Assembly: GCA_937967755.1 (NCBI GenBank)
Contig: CALBTA010000089.1
Location: 1 to 6,414, forward strand
Direction of reading: 5' to 3'
DNA from: an uncultured Planctomycetaceae bacterium
GTDB lineage: Bacteria; Planctomycetota; Planctomycetia; Pirellulales; Pirellulaceae
DNA: 6,414 bases
The notes under the pieces were generated by a model, which did not search any database, was not told the DNA's origin, and saw only the letters and a program-made list of their open reading frames with translations. A program made the position numbers and the translations under genes. Positions within the stretch are counted from its first letter, which is position 1. Each line of letters opens with the position of its first letter. Below are positions 1-5,772 of this stretch, in pieces.

Positions 1-1515
1 AACACCATCAAAGCCATCGGGGCCGATTTCGAGTTGGCCAACTCGTTCATCGGCGACCGCGCCAGTTCGCCGCGTCGGGCGGCGCAAAGTTTGTTGCAAT
101 GTATCGTCGGCTATCCGCTGGGAAGCAGCGGCGGAACGGCTATTGAATACGGCCGCCGCTTTCTCGATACGTGCGGTTCGTCGTGGTACATCGACTCCGA
201 TCACCTCGAAGGCAACCTGCCCGAGCACACCAGCGCGCTGGAGCACCCCAAGTGGCTGCACGGTGCCGGCTTCGCCCCCGCCCGTGAGGCGATGCGCGAG
301 GTGCAAGCCCGTTTGCCTTTCGGCACGCAGTTGAACGTGCTGGCGAATTGCAGCGACGGCAACACGGCGTGGGGCAGCCACTTCAACGTCAGCGTGACCC
401 GCGCGTGTTGGGACAACATGATGCGCCGCCGCCCTCACCTGGCGAGTTTCCTGGCGACGCATCTGGTCACTTCGGTAATTTACAACGGGCAAGGGCTGGT
501 CGGCCCGGCGAACAAGCGCAGCCCGTGTGATTACCAGCTTTCGCAGCGAGCCGACTGGTTCGAAACGTTCGCCGATCTGCAAACAATGTACGACCGCCCG
601 CTGATCAACACCCGCGACGAACCGCACGCCGGCAGCGACCTGGCCCGGCTGCATATCATCTACCACGACATGGTGCTCTCGCCGGTGGCGAACATCTTGA
701 AGGCGGGTACGACGCAGTTGGTTTGCGCTATGATCGAGTCGGGTTGGGTTGACCCTTCGCTGTGCCTGGAAGACACAGTTTCGTCCGCGTCGGAGGTCAG
801 CCGCGATTTGAGCCTCCGGCGAACGCTGCCCACGACCGTGCGGGGGCGGAAGATGACCGCGGTTGAGATGCAGCAAGCGCTGGCAGAATTGGCGGGCGAG
901 TTTGTCGCCGAAGGTCTCGCAGAGGGCATCGTGCCGGACGCTGAAGAAATCGTTTCGCTGTGGCTCGAAACGCTCGACATGCTGGCCCAACGCGATATCG
1001 ATGCCCTCGCCGGGCGTTGCGATTGCTGGCTGAAGTACCTGTTGCTCGACCGCCAACGCGGCCGCCGCCGGTTGCCGTGGAGTTCCGACGCGATGAAGGT
1101 TGCCGATTCGCTGTTCGCCAGCCTCGATCCCGAAATTTCGCTGTTCTACCAGGCGGCCGACAGCGGCGTGGTGGAGCGGATGCCGACGGAAGACGAGCTG
1201 CAGCGTTACACATTCGAGCCGCCGGATGAGACGCGGGCGTACTTTCGTGCGCACCTGCTGCGCCGCTACGGCGAGGCGGTTTCGTCGATGGACTGGTCGC
1301 AGATCACGTTCCGCGTCGCCGGGGCGCGGCACTGGTGGGCGACCGCTAACATTCCCATGAAAGACCCCACCGGTTTCAACAAGCTCGAGTCGGACATCAT
1401 CTTCGAGCAGTGCGAAACTCTCGAAGAGATCGTCGAAGCCGCCAACGCCCTGGCCGATGGGGCGATGGCTGCGGACGAAACTGCCCATGCCGGTCAAAAC
1501 GGCAAAGTGTGCTGA
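1..1515 (+). CDS. dop: Dop-like Pup/UBact deamidase-depupylase family protein (5' partial)
   Basis: This is a member of the PafA/Dop family (carboxylate-amine ligase/glutamine synthetase fold). Dop deamidates the C-terminal Gln of Pup and cleaves Pup from tagged proteins. The frame is open from base 1, and residues before the TTG at 34 already contain GADFEL (window residues 7-12), which matches the ATP/Mg-binding GxExE motif. The true start is therefore just outside the window and only a few residues are missing. Visible motifs are the candidate catalytic Asp65 in WYIDSD, followed at conserved spacing by Glu70 and PE 74-75; GSHFN at 125-129 (family GxHxN); SQRAD at 181-185; and an intact NTRDEPH at 203-209. 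The Dop assignment over PafA rests on the C-terminal TRAYFRAHLLRRYG block (411-424) plus DW at 431-432, on the sequence around SQRAD, and on its place before the modifier gene. Oddities: the first Glu of GxExE is Asp, and the stretch from GADFEL to Asp65 is too short to hold the classical Dop loop. Family membership is near certain; the subfamily is less so. Confidence 0.8.
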   Translation, partial: NTIKAIGADFELANSFIGDRASSPRRAAQSLLQCIVGYPLGSSGGTAIEYGRRFLDTCGSSWYIDSDHLEGNLPEHTSALEHPKWLHGAGFAPAREAMREVQARLPFGTQLNVLANCSDGNTAWGSHFNVSVTRACWDNMMRRRPHLASFLATHLVTSVIYNGQGLVGPANKRSPCDYQLSQRADWFETFADLQTMYDRPLINTRDEPHAGSDLARLHIIYHDMVLSPVANILKAGTTQLVCAMIESGWVDPSLCLEDTVSSASEVSRDLSLRRTLPTTVRGRKMTAVEMQQALAELAGEFVAEGLAEGIVPDAEEIVSLWLETLDMLAQRDIDALAGRCDCWLKYLLLDRQRGRRRLPWSSDAMKVADSLFASLDPEISLFYQAADSGVVERMPTEDELQRYTFEPPDETRAYFRAHLLRRYGEAVSSMDWSQITFRVAGARHWWATANIPMKDPTGFNKLESDIIFEQCETLEEIVEAANALADGAMAADETAHAGQNGKVC

Positions 1516-1563
1516 AGAAGGGAGAAGGGAGAAGAGCGAAGGGAGAAGAGAGGAGAGAAGAGG
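1514..1563 (+). repeat. Purine-only low-complexity tract
   Basis: Fifty bases immediately after the dop-like stop are all A or G except one C at 1537. The unit GGGAGAAG occurs three times (1520-1527, 1527-1534, 1541-1548). It lies in the 99-base gap between the dop-like gene and the modifier gene. The tract encodes nothing plausible. Strand-asymmetric purine runs of this sort can be replication-slippage products or can form unusual DNA structures; no function is evident from the sequence. Confidence 0.75.
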
Positions 1564-1602
1564 CGCGAAGCATCAAATGCTGAAAACTGAAAACCATTTT
1601 CC

Positions 1603-1608
1603 AAGGAG
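1603..1608 (+). promoter_or_regulatory. Strong ribosome binding site of the UBact gene
   Basis: AAGGAG sits six bases before the ATG at 1615. It is the only near-consensus Shine-Dalgarno in the tagging locus; the PafA-like gene has no comparable site. It fixes the start of the short modifier gene and suggests that the modifier is translated more strongly than its ligase. Confidence 0.8.
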
Positions 1609-1614
1609 CAACCC

Positions 1615-1806
1615 ATGGAACGCCAACGACCGCAAGACCACGACCGCGTTCGCAACGCCGGCGGCCCGCCTGAGGGCGATAGCCTCGAGCGGCACCGCAA
1701 CGAAATTGACGATCTGCTGCGGGCCTCGGATCGCGCCTTCGACGCGATCAACAACCTGCACGCCCAAGAGTACTTGCACCAAAACATGCAAACGGGCGGC
1801 CAGTAA
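1615..1806 (+). CDS. ubact: UBact/Pup-type prokaryotic ubiquitin-like protein modifier
   Basis: This is a 63-residue protein modifier that a PafA-type ligase would attach to lysines of target proteins. It ends in QTGGQ (59-63), the Pup-family C-terminus; Gly-Gly-Gln needs deamidation to Gly-Gly-Glu by Dop before ligation. The hydrophilic N-terminal half (residues 1-24, with GGPP at 16-19) looks disordered. The C-terminal half carries a helix-like NEIDDLL (29-35), then AFDAINNL and EYLHQ, matching the Pup layout of an acidic DEID-type helix followed by Phe and Tyr before the GG tail. It lies between a Dop-like and a PafA-like gene, which is the expected context. The start is fixed by an AAGGAG six bases upstream. 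The protein has no lysine at all, so it could not serve as an internal acceptor for chains. Assignment to UBact rather than actinobacterial Pup rests on the inferred non-actinobacterial host. Confidence 0.9.
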   Translation: MERQRPQDHDRVRNAGGPPEGDSLERHRNEIDDLLRASDRAFDAINNLHAQEYLHQNMQTGGQ

Positions 1807-1861
1807 TTGGTACGTGCAAATGTGCGGCGCCCTACACGTGTTACGGGAAGGGTGGTCCCCT

Positions 1862-1898
1862 CCGACCTTGTGTCGGTGGAGCCATGATTTTGCACTAC
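1862..1898 (+). repeat. REP-like element, copy 1
   Basis: A 15-base hairpin (CCGAC-CTTGT-GTCGG, 1862-1876) is followed by a GGAG core and the tail TGATTTTGCACTAC (1885-1898). Bases 1862-1882 are a perfect inverted match to 1987-2007 of copy 3. The 14-base tail is a perfect inverted match to 2038-2051 of copy 4. Confidence 0.85.
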
Positions 1899-1928
1899 AC
1901 CCAGATTCCTTGAAGCAAAGGCTCCCCG

Positions 1929-1967
1929 CCCAGCTTGCCTGGGTGGAAGCGATGATTGGTCACTAAG
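1929..1967 (+). repeat. REP-like element, copy 2
   Basis: Hairpin CCCAG-CTTGC-CTGGG (1929-1943) is followed by TGGAAG and the diverged tail TGATTGGTCACTA (1953-1965). It has the same layout and orientation as copy 1. Stem bases differ from copy 1 on both arms while pairing is kept, and the CTTG of the loop is conserved. Confidence 0.75.
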
Positions 1968-2007
1968 TGCGGAAGATCAATCACGCGCTCCACCGACACA
2001 AGGTCGG
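1964..2007 (-). repeat. REP-like element, copy 3 (inverted)
   Basis: Read on the - strand, hairpin CCGAC-CTTGT-GTCGG (2007 down to 1993) is followed by TGGAGC, then TGATT (1983-1979) and GCACTTA (1970-1964). The hairpin and core are identical to copy 1; the tail is longer and diverged. It meets copy 2 tail to tail, so 1944-1992 is itself an imperfect palindrome (12 of 18 positions pair between 1944-1961 and 1975-1992). Confidence 0.75.
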
Positions 2008-2037
2008 CGGGGGCGAGTTTTGATGTTGTTCTGAGCG

Positions 2038-2074
2038 GTAGTGCAAAATCACCGCTCGACCGAGGCAAGCTCGG
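2038..2074 (-). repeat. REP-like element, copy 4 (inverted)
   Basis: Read on the - strand, hairpin CCGAG-CTTGC-CTCGG (2074-2060) is followed by a TCGAGC core and the exact TGATTTTGCACTAC tail (2051-2038). Relative to copy 1 the fifth stem base pair changes from C-G to G-C, a compensatory change. In this orientation the + strand reads GTAG at 2038-2041, resembling the GTAG head of classical REP sequences. Confidence 0.8.
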
Positions 2075-2146
2075 CCGGGGCGAATGTCACTTCAACCTCG
2101 TTTGTGTTAATCACTTCGAACTCCAAGCATTCAACAAGCAACGACC

Positions 2147-3733
2147 ATGGCCAAATCATTCCTAATGGGCGCGGAAGTGGAATACTCGATGTCTTGCCCG
2201 GCAGCGCAGACGCGCGGCCGCCGCAAAGGGTTGTATGTGCAACTGCTGGAAGCGGTGAAGGCCGAGCACCAATGGCTGCCCGACTTGCGTTCATCCAAGG
2301 GCGTCTATATCGACAACGGCTCGCGCTACTATTTGGATTCAGGGAACCACAACGAGTTGAGCTCACCCGAGTTGCAAACGCCGCGGGAGATCGCGGTCTA
2401 CGATCGTGCCGGCGAAGTGATTCTGCGGCGGGCGAAGCAGCGTGTGAAGCAAATCAAGCAGATCGACATTTGCATCACGAAGAACAACGTCAACTTCAGC
2501 ATGCCCGACCGCGCCGCCTGGGGTCAGCACGAAGCCTACACCTGTTGGGTTCCGCTGGAACAGGCGGCGGTGCAGTTGATTCCGCACCTCGTCAGCCGCA
2601 TTCCTTACGCGGGGGCGGGCTGCCTGTCGTCGCATCCCCACGGCGAAGGCTACGAACTTTCGCAGCGGGCCCGCCACATGACTCGGCCGGTCGGTTTGGA
2701 AACGACCCACAATCGGGCCATCTTCTGCACCCGCGCCTGGAAGCCGTCGGACACATCCTCTGCCGGCTGGACGCGAACGAATTTGATCTCCAAGGATTCG
2801 CAGCGCTGTTCGTTCGGGATGTACCTGACTTACGGGGTGACTTCGCTGTTGATGATGATTGTGAACGAAGGTCACCAGCTGGGCCGTGACGTGCGACTGA
2901 AAGACCCGGTGCGGGCGATGCGAATGTTCTCCGTCGACCCGGCCCTGAAGAAGCAGGTTCAACTCGAAAACGGCAAGTGGGCTACTGCGCTCGACATCCA
3001 GCGCGCGTACTTCAACGAAGCCCGCCCGCACGTCGAACGCGGAGAGTTCCCCGAGTGGACCCTCGAAGTGCTGGAACACTGGGCGGAAACGATCGACGTG
3101 CTGGCGACCGATCCGCGGTTGCTTTCCGACCGCTTGGATACTTACCTGAAGCACGCGATCTTCGAGCGCCAACTGGCCCGCGCGGGCATGAGCTGGCAGG
3201 CGCTGCGCAAGGCGCTGCAAACGATCGATCAGCTTCGCGGCACGGTGCCCGAGACGATCGTCCAGGCGATTATCCAGGGCAATGACGAGCAGTTCAAAGG
3301 CGAAGCCAAATCGCTACGTGACAAAGCGATGCAGCAGCACAAACTACAGCCGGTCGATATTGAGCATCTGCAAGTCGCGGTCCGCCTGCAGGCGTTGGAA
3401 TTGAATTACCACGAACTCGGCGGGCTCTTCGATCAGATGCTCGACGCGGGGCTGGTCGATTCGGTCGTCGTCACGCCCGAGGAAGTCGAACAGGCGGTTC
3501 ACCACGGGCCGCCCAGCGGACGGGCCAGCGCCCGCGGCAAAGCGATCAAGCGATTGCACGGCCAGCCGTGGGCGGTCGACTGGCAGTACTTCCTCAACCG
3601 CGAAGACGGCAAATGGATCGATCTCCGCGACCCGTTCGCCCGCCACGGCCGGCTGCGCACGAAAACTTCTAGCTTCCCCGAAGAGGCCTGCCTGCCGGAG
3701 TTGGAAGACGTCGCCTTGCGAATTGCTGAGTAA
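2147..3733 (+). CDS. pafA: PafA-like Pup/UBact ligase family protein, divergent
   Basis: This is a 528-residue PafA/Dop-family protein. PafA phosphorylates the C-terminal Glu of Pup with ATP and transfers it to a target lysine. The start at ATG 2147 puts GAEVEY, the ATP/Mg-binding GxExE motif, at residues 8-13, where PafA has it; the next ATG (2165) would cut at the motif. Candidate catalytic Asp64 (YYLDSGNHNE) is at the position known for PafA, with no Dop-loop insertion before it. GQHEAY at 126-131 matches the family GxHENY. The C-terminal third is PafA-like: YHELGGLF (421-428), TPEEVEQAV (443-451), AVDW (476-479) and DPF (495-497). Oddities: the NTRDEPH block reads CTRAWKP (194-200), a roughly 40-residue extra segment (about 362-402) precedes the last domain, and no good Shine-Dalgarno is visible. 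Opposite catalytic direction (a second Dop) cannot be excluded. Family membership is firm; the ligase role is inferred from the C-terminus and gene order. Confidence 0.82.
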   Translation: MAKSFLMGAEVEYSMSCPAAQTRGRRKGLYVQLLEAVKAEHQWLPDLRSSKGVYIDNGSRYYLDSGNHNELSSPELQTPREIAVYDRAGEVILRRAKQRVKQIKQIDICITKNNVNFSMPDRAAWGQHEAYTCWVPLEQAAVQLIPHLVSRIPYAGAGCLSSHPHGEGYELSQRARHMTRPVGLETTHNRAIFCTRAWKPSDTSSAGWTRTNLISKDSQRCSFGMYLTYGVTSLLMMIVNEGHQLGRDVRLKDPVRAMRMFSVDPALKKQVQLENGKWATALDIQRAYFNEARPHVERGEFPEWTLEVLEHWAETIDVLATDPRLLSDRLDTYLKHAIFERQLARAGMSWQALRKALQTIDQLRGTVPETIVQAIIQGNDEQFKGEAKSLRDKAMQQHKLQPVDIEHLQVAVRLQALELNYHELGGLFDQMLDAGLVDSVVVTPEEVEQAVHHGPPSGRASARGKAIKRLHGQPWAVDWQYFLNREDGKWIDLRDPFARHGRLRTKTSSFPEEACLPELEDVALRIAE

Positions 3734-3750
3734 AGTGCCTGTCGGCGAAC

Positions 3751-4089
3751 CTACTGTGAACTCACTTCTTCACCGATTTGAAGAAGGTGTTCGAATGTGT
3801 AGATACCGTTGCGGCAACCGCCTGTGAAATAGATGTTGTAGGCGTACGAGCCGACCGGCTGCATGCTTTCCAACTTTGTCGCCTGCGCTTCCTCCATGGA
3901 GATGACCGGTAACAGGTCGCCGGCCGTCGATTGTTTTTCCTCCTTCCCCGCCCGCTTTTCGCGGCAGCCCGCGCAAGGACAGGTTTCGATCAGTTCGCGA
4001 AAACTATACCTGCGAACCTGCCCATCGCTCCAAGCGATTTGCAGATGGTGCTCGTCGACGATTTCGATATTGGTTGGTCGCTGGCTCAC
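3751..4089 (-). CDS. DUF971 / gamma-butyrobetaine hydroxylase N-terminal-like protein
   Basis: This is a 112-residue single-domain protein. The order of motifs fits DUF971: LQIAWSDGQVRRY (16-28), the RELIETCPCAGC block with Cys37, Cys39 and Cys42, PVGSYAYNIYF (78-88), and a glycine-rich GGCRNGIYTFEHLL near the end. The domain is related to the N-terminal zinc-binding part of gamma-butyrobetaine hydroxylase. Stand-alone copies are often fused to or placed beside Mrp/ApbC-type Fe-S carrier proteins, so a role in iron-sulfur or metal handling is plausible but unproven; no such partner lies in this window. The start is GTG at 4089, the only reasonable start codon after the in-frame stop upstream. 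The length is normal. The gene is convergent with pafA, with 17 bases between stops, so it is not part of the tagging operon. Confidence 0.85.
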   Translation of the reverse strand: MSQRPTNIEIVDEHHLQIAWSDGQVRRYSFRELIETCPCAGCREKRAGKEEKQSTAGDLLPVISMEEAQATKLESMQPVGSYAYNIYFTGGCRNGIYTFEHLLQIGEEVSSQ

Positions 4090-4104
4090 TTGAATCTCAA
4101 ATAT

Positions 4105-4137
4105 TTGGTCAGTCCAACTAACACTATGTCAGACCAA
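4105..4137. promoter_or_regulatory. Possible operator: TTGGTC/GACCAA inverted repeat
   Basis: TTGGTC (4105-4110) and GACCAA (4132-4137) form a perfect six-base dyad with a 21-base spacer, in the AT-richer region just upstream of the DUF971 GTG start. The position suits an operator or an element near the start of the - strand transcript. Six-base dyads arise often by chance, so support is weak. Confidence 0.2.
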
Positions 4138-4175
4138 TGGATTCGTAGTTTTAGTCTTTGTCCAATTGATCATCC

Positions 4176-4203
4176 TTGCACGAAACAACGCATGAATTAG
4201 AAT
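4176..4203 (+). promoter_or_regulatory. Weak candidate sigma-70-like promoter for the kinase gene
   Basis: TTGCAC (4176-4181) and TAGAAT (4198-4203) are 16 bases apart, about 100 bases before the kinase ATG, in the AT-rich half of a 213-base divergent intergenic region. The -10 box has one mismatch to consensus but the -35 is poor. Planctomycete promoters are not well described, so this is only a candidate. The rest of the intergenic stretch (4204-4302) shows no clear ribosome binding site or riboswitch-like structure. Confidence 0.2.
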
Positions 4204-4302
4204 CGTTTGTACTTCCCAGCGCACCACGCATAGGGGGCAGCCTACCGCGCGTGTTGCCTATCGTCCCATCGCGTCTTTTCTCACCGAATTCGTTTGCTGG
4301 GC

Positions 4303-5763
4303 ATGAATCGTAGTTTGTTGATCTGGCTGGCGGTTGCCGTGACCATCATCGCCGTGATGGCGGTTGACCTGTTATTGCCTTTGGGCGTCGCCGCCGGCGT
4401 TCCTTACATCATACCGATTTTTCTGGCGGGCATAGTCGGTCGCGGCAGGCCGGTAATTCTGATCGCTGTTCTTTGTACTTGCTTAACTCTACTCGGTTTT
4501 CTGGTCTCGCCCGAAGGGGGTGAGATTTGGAAAGTGATTGCCAACCGTGCTTTGGCGATTCTTGTGATCTGGATGGCGGCGGCCTTTTACTCCCGCCGGG
4601 AAGCGGAAGTTGACGAGCGCACGGTCGCACTGGTCAACAGCGACGGGTCGACGCACTTCGATCCCGATCTGCACTATTTCGAAGAAGATGAATCGGCGTT
4701 CGGAAATGAATCCCTCTCGCTCGACGGTTTCATCGACCGCGTGGCGGCCAGCAGCGTGATGGAACGGGGCGAGCTGCGGCAGTTTGTTAGTGCGCTGGCT
4801 CCGGATCAACGCCCCAGCGACGGCGTCGGCCTGGCTCGCATGTTGATCGAACGTGAGCATTTGACGAAATACCAGGCGGCGCTGATCTATCACGGAAAGG
4901 TTGGCGGCCTGGTGTTTGGCGACTACGTGGTGCGCGACGTGATCGGCCGCGGCGGGATGAGCGTGGTCCTCAACGCCCGTCATCGTGAGACGCGGGAGTC
5001 ATTCGCGCTGAAGATTCTCGCTCCGCACATCGCCCACAACAAAGAGGCGGTCAGCCGCTTCAAGCGGGAAATCGAAACGGTAACTCGGCTCGACCACCCC
5101 AACATCGTTCGCTCGATCACCCACGGACAGCAGCACGGTGTGCTGTATCTGGTGATGGAGTTGATCGTTGGTGAGGACTTGCACGCCATCGTGCGGCGCG
5201 ACGGGGCCGTGTCGTGCAAGCGGGCCGCGCAGTGGGTGCGGCAAGCCGCCAAGGGCTTGCACTATGCCCACGGGCAACAGGTGATTCACCGGGACGTCAA
5301 GCCATCGAACCTGATGCTGGATGACGAAGGCCGCATCAAGATCCTCGACCTGGGTTTGGCCCGGGCGAAGTACGATCGCACGCCTGACGGCGATGCGCTT
5401 TCGCAGTTGACCGCCACGGGGACGATGTTCGGATCGGTCGATTTTATGGCACCAGAACAAGCGCTGAATTCCCATGCGGTTGATCACCGCTGCGATATCT
5501 ATGGCTTGGGGGCCACGTTGTATTTCTTGCTGACCGGCAAAAGCGTGCTGCACGGCACGACCCAGGGCGAAAAACTGCGCGAACTGCTGGCCACGCCGCC
5601 GCGCACCCGGCCGCCGCTGGCGGTTGAGCGCCCCGATGCGCCCGACTGGCTGACCGAAGCGTACCGCGCGATGGTTCAGCCGATTGTCTCTCAGCGCCTA
5701 GGCAGCATGAACGAAGTGATCGAATCGCTGCGGGCCAACGAACTGGTGAGCGATTCCACGTAG
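4303..5763 (+). CDS. Membrane-anchored Ser/Thr protein kinase with sensor-type 4-TM N-terminus
   Basis: This is a 486-residue Hanks-type kinase. ATG 4303 is preferred; an in-frame TTG at 4294 would add three residues. Residues 1-97 hold four hydrophobic segments (about 4-24, 30-45, 50-67, 76-96) with DLLLPLGVAAGVPY, LTLLGFLVSP and NRALAILVIW, a pattern I associate with the membrane module of many sensor histidine kinases. Residues 98-206 are a soluble linker; its second half (SDGVGLARMLIEREHLTKYQ region, then KVGGL) resembles the pre-kinase linker of planctomycete kinases. Kinase motifs are complete: glycine loop GRGGMS 215-220, Lys237, helix C Glu256, HRDVKPSN 329-336, DLG 349-351 in place of DFG, and APE 383-385. 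The activation segment has Thr370, Thr372 and Thr374 as possible autophosphorylation sites. The kinase domain runs nearly to the C-terminus with no sensor beyond it. Kinase and membrane modules should both lie at or inside the cytoplasmic membrane. The stimulus and substrates are unknown. Confidence 0.92.
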   Translation: MNRSLLIWLAVAVTIIAVMAVDLLLPLGVAAGVPYIIPIFLAGIVGRGRPVILIAVLCTCLTLLGFLVSPEGGEIWKVIANRALAILVIWMAAAFYSRREAEVDERTVALVNSDGSTHFDPDLHYFEEDESAFGNESLSLDGFIDRVAASSVMERGELRQFVSALAPDQRPSDGVGLARMLIEREHLTKYQAALIYHGKVGGLVFGDYVVRDVIGRGGMSVVLNARHRETRESFALKILAPHIAHNKEAVSRFKREIETVTRLDHPNIVRSITHGQQHGVLYLVMELIVGEDLHAIVRRDGAVSCKRAAQWVRQAAKGLHYAHGQQVIHRDVKPSNLMLDDEGRIKILDLGLARAKYDRTPDGDALSQLTATGTMFGSVDFMAPEQALNSHAVDHRCDIYGLGATLYFLLTGKSVLHGTTQGEKLRELLATPPRTRPPLAVERPDAPDWLTEAYRAMVQPIVSQRLGSMNEVIESLRANELVSDST

Positions 5764-5772
5764 CCACGCGGC

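Larger units (their letters stand above)
1807..2146. other. 340-base non-coding spacer filled by a REP-like repeat cluster
   Basis: No convincing gene lies between the modifier and the PafA-like gene; open frames here lack a Shine-Dalgarno and any recognisable motif. In many Pup loci this position holds prcB and prcA, and no remnant of either is visible. Bases 1862-2074 are occupied by four copies of a hairpin element, listed separately. The remaining flanks (1807-1861 and 2075-2146) show no clear promoter or terminator. Confidence 0.75.

Noticed and set aside
1810..1844. Short dyad (CGTG / CACG) just after the modifier stop, considered as a terminator
   Set aside because: The pairing is only about four to five bases with a long loop and no T-run follows.
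1457..1966. 169-residue + strand open frame spanning the purine tract and modifier gene
   Set aside because: It reads the purine tract as Arg/Glu/Lys repeats and overlaps the modifier gene, which has the strong Shine-Dalgarno and the GGQ end.
1862..2074. CRISPR array
   Set aside because: The copies are inverted relative to each other, unevenly spaced, diverged, and have no uniform spacers; this fits REP-like elements instead.
2041..2889. 282-residue + strand open frame overlapping the start of the PafA-like gene
   Set aside because: It is Arg- and Pro-rich with no recognisable motif, starts inside the repeat cluster, and overlaps a gene with clear family motifs in another frame.
2363..3220. 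285-residue - strand open frame
   Set aside because: It is the antisense shadow of the PafA-like gene in GC-rich DNA, with low-complexity composition and no start signal.
3765..3786. Perfect 8-bp hairpin (CTTCTTCA / TGAAGAAG, 6-base loop) near the convergent stops of pafA and DUF971, considered as a terminator
   Set aside because: It lies inside the DUF971 coding end, is AT-rich in the stem, and has no T-run on either strand; it may be incidental to Glu-Glu codons.
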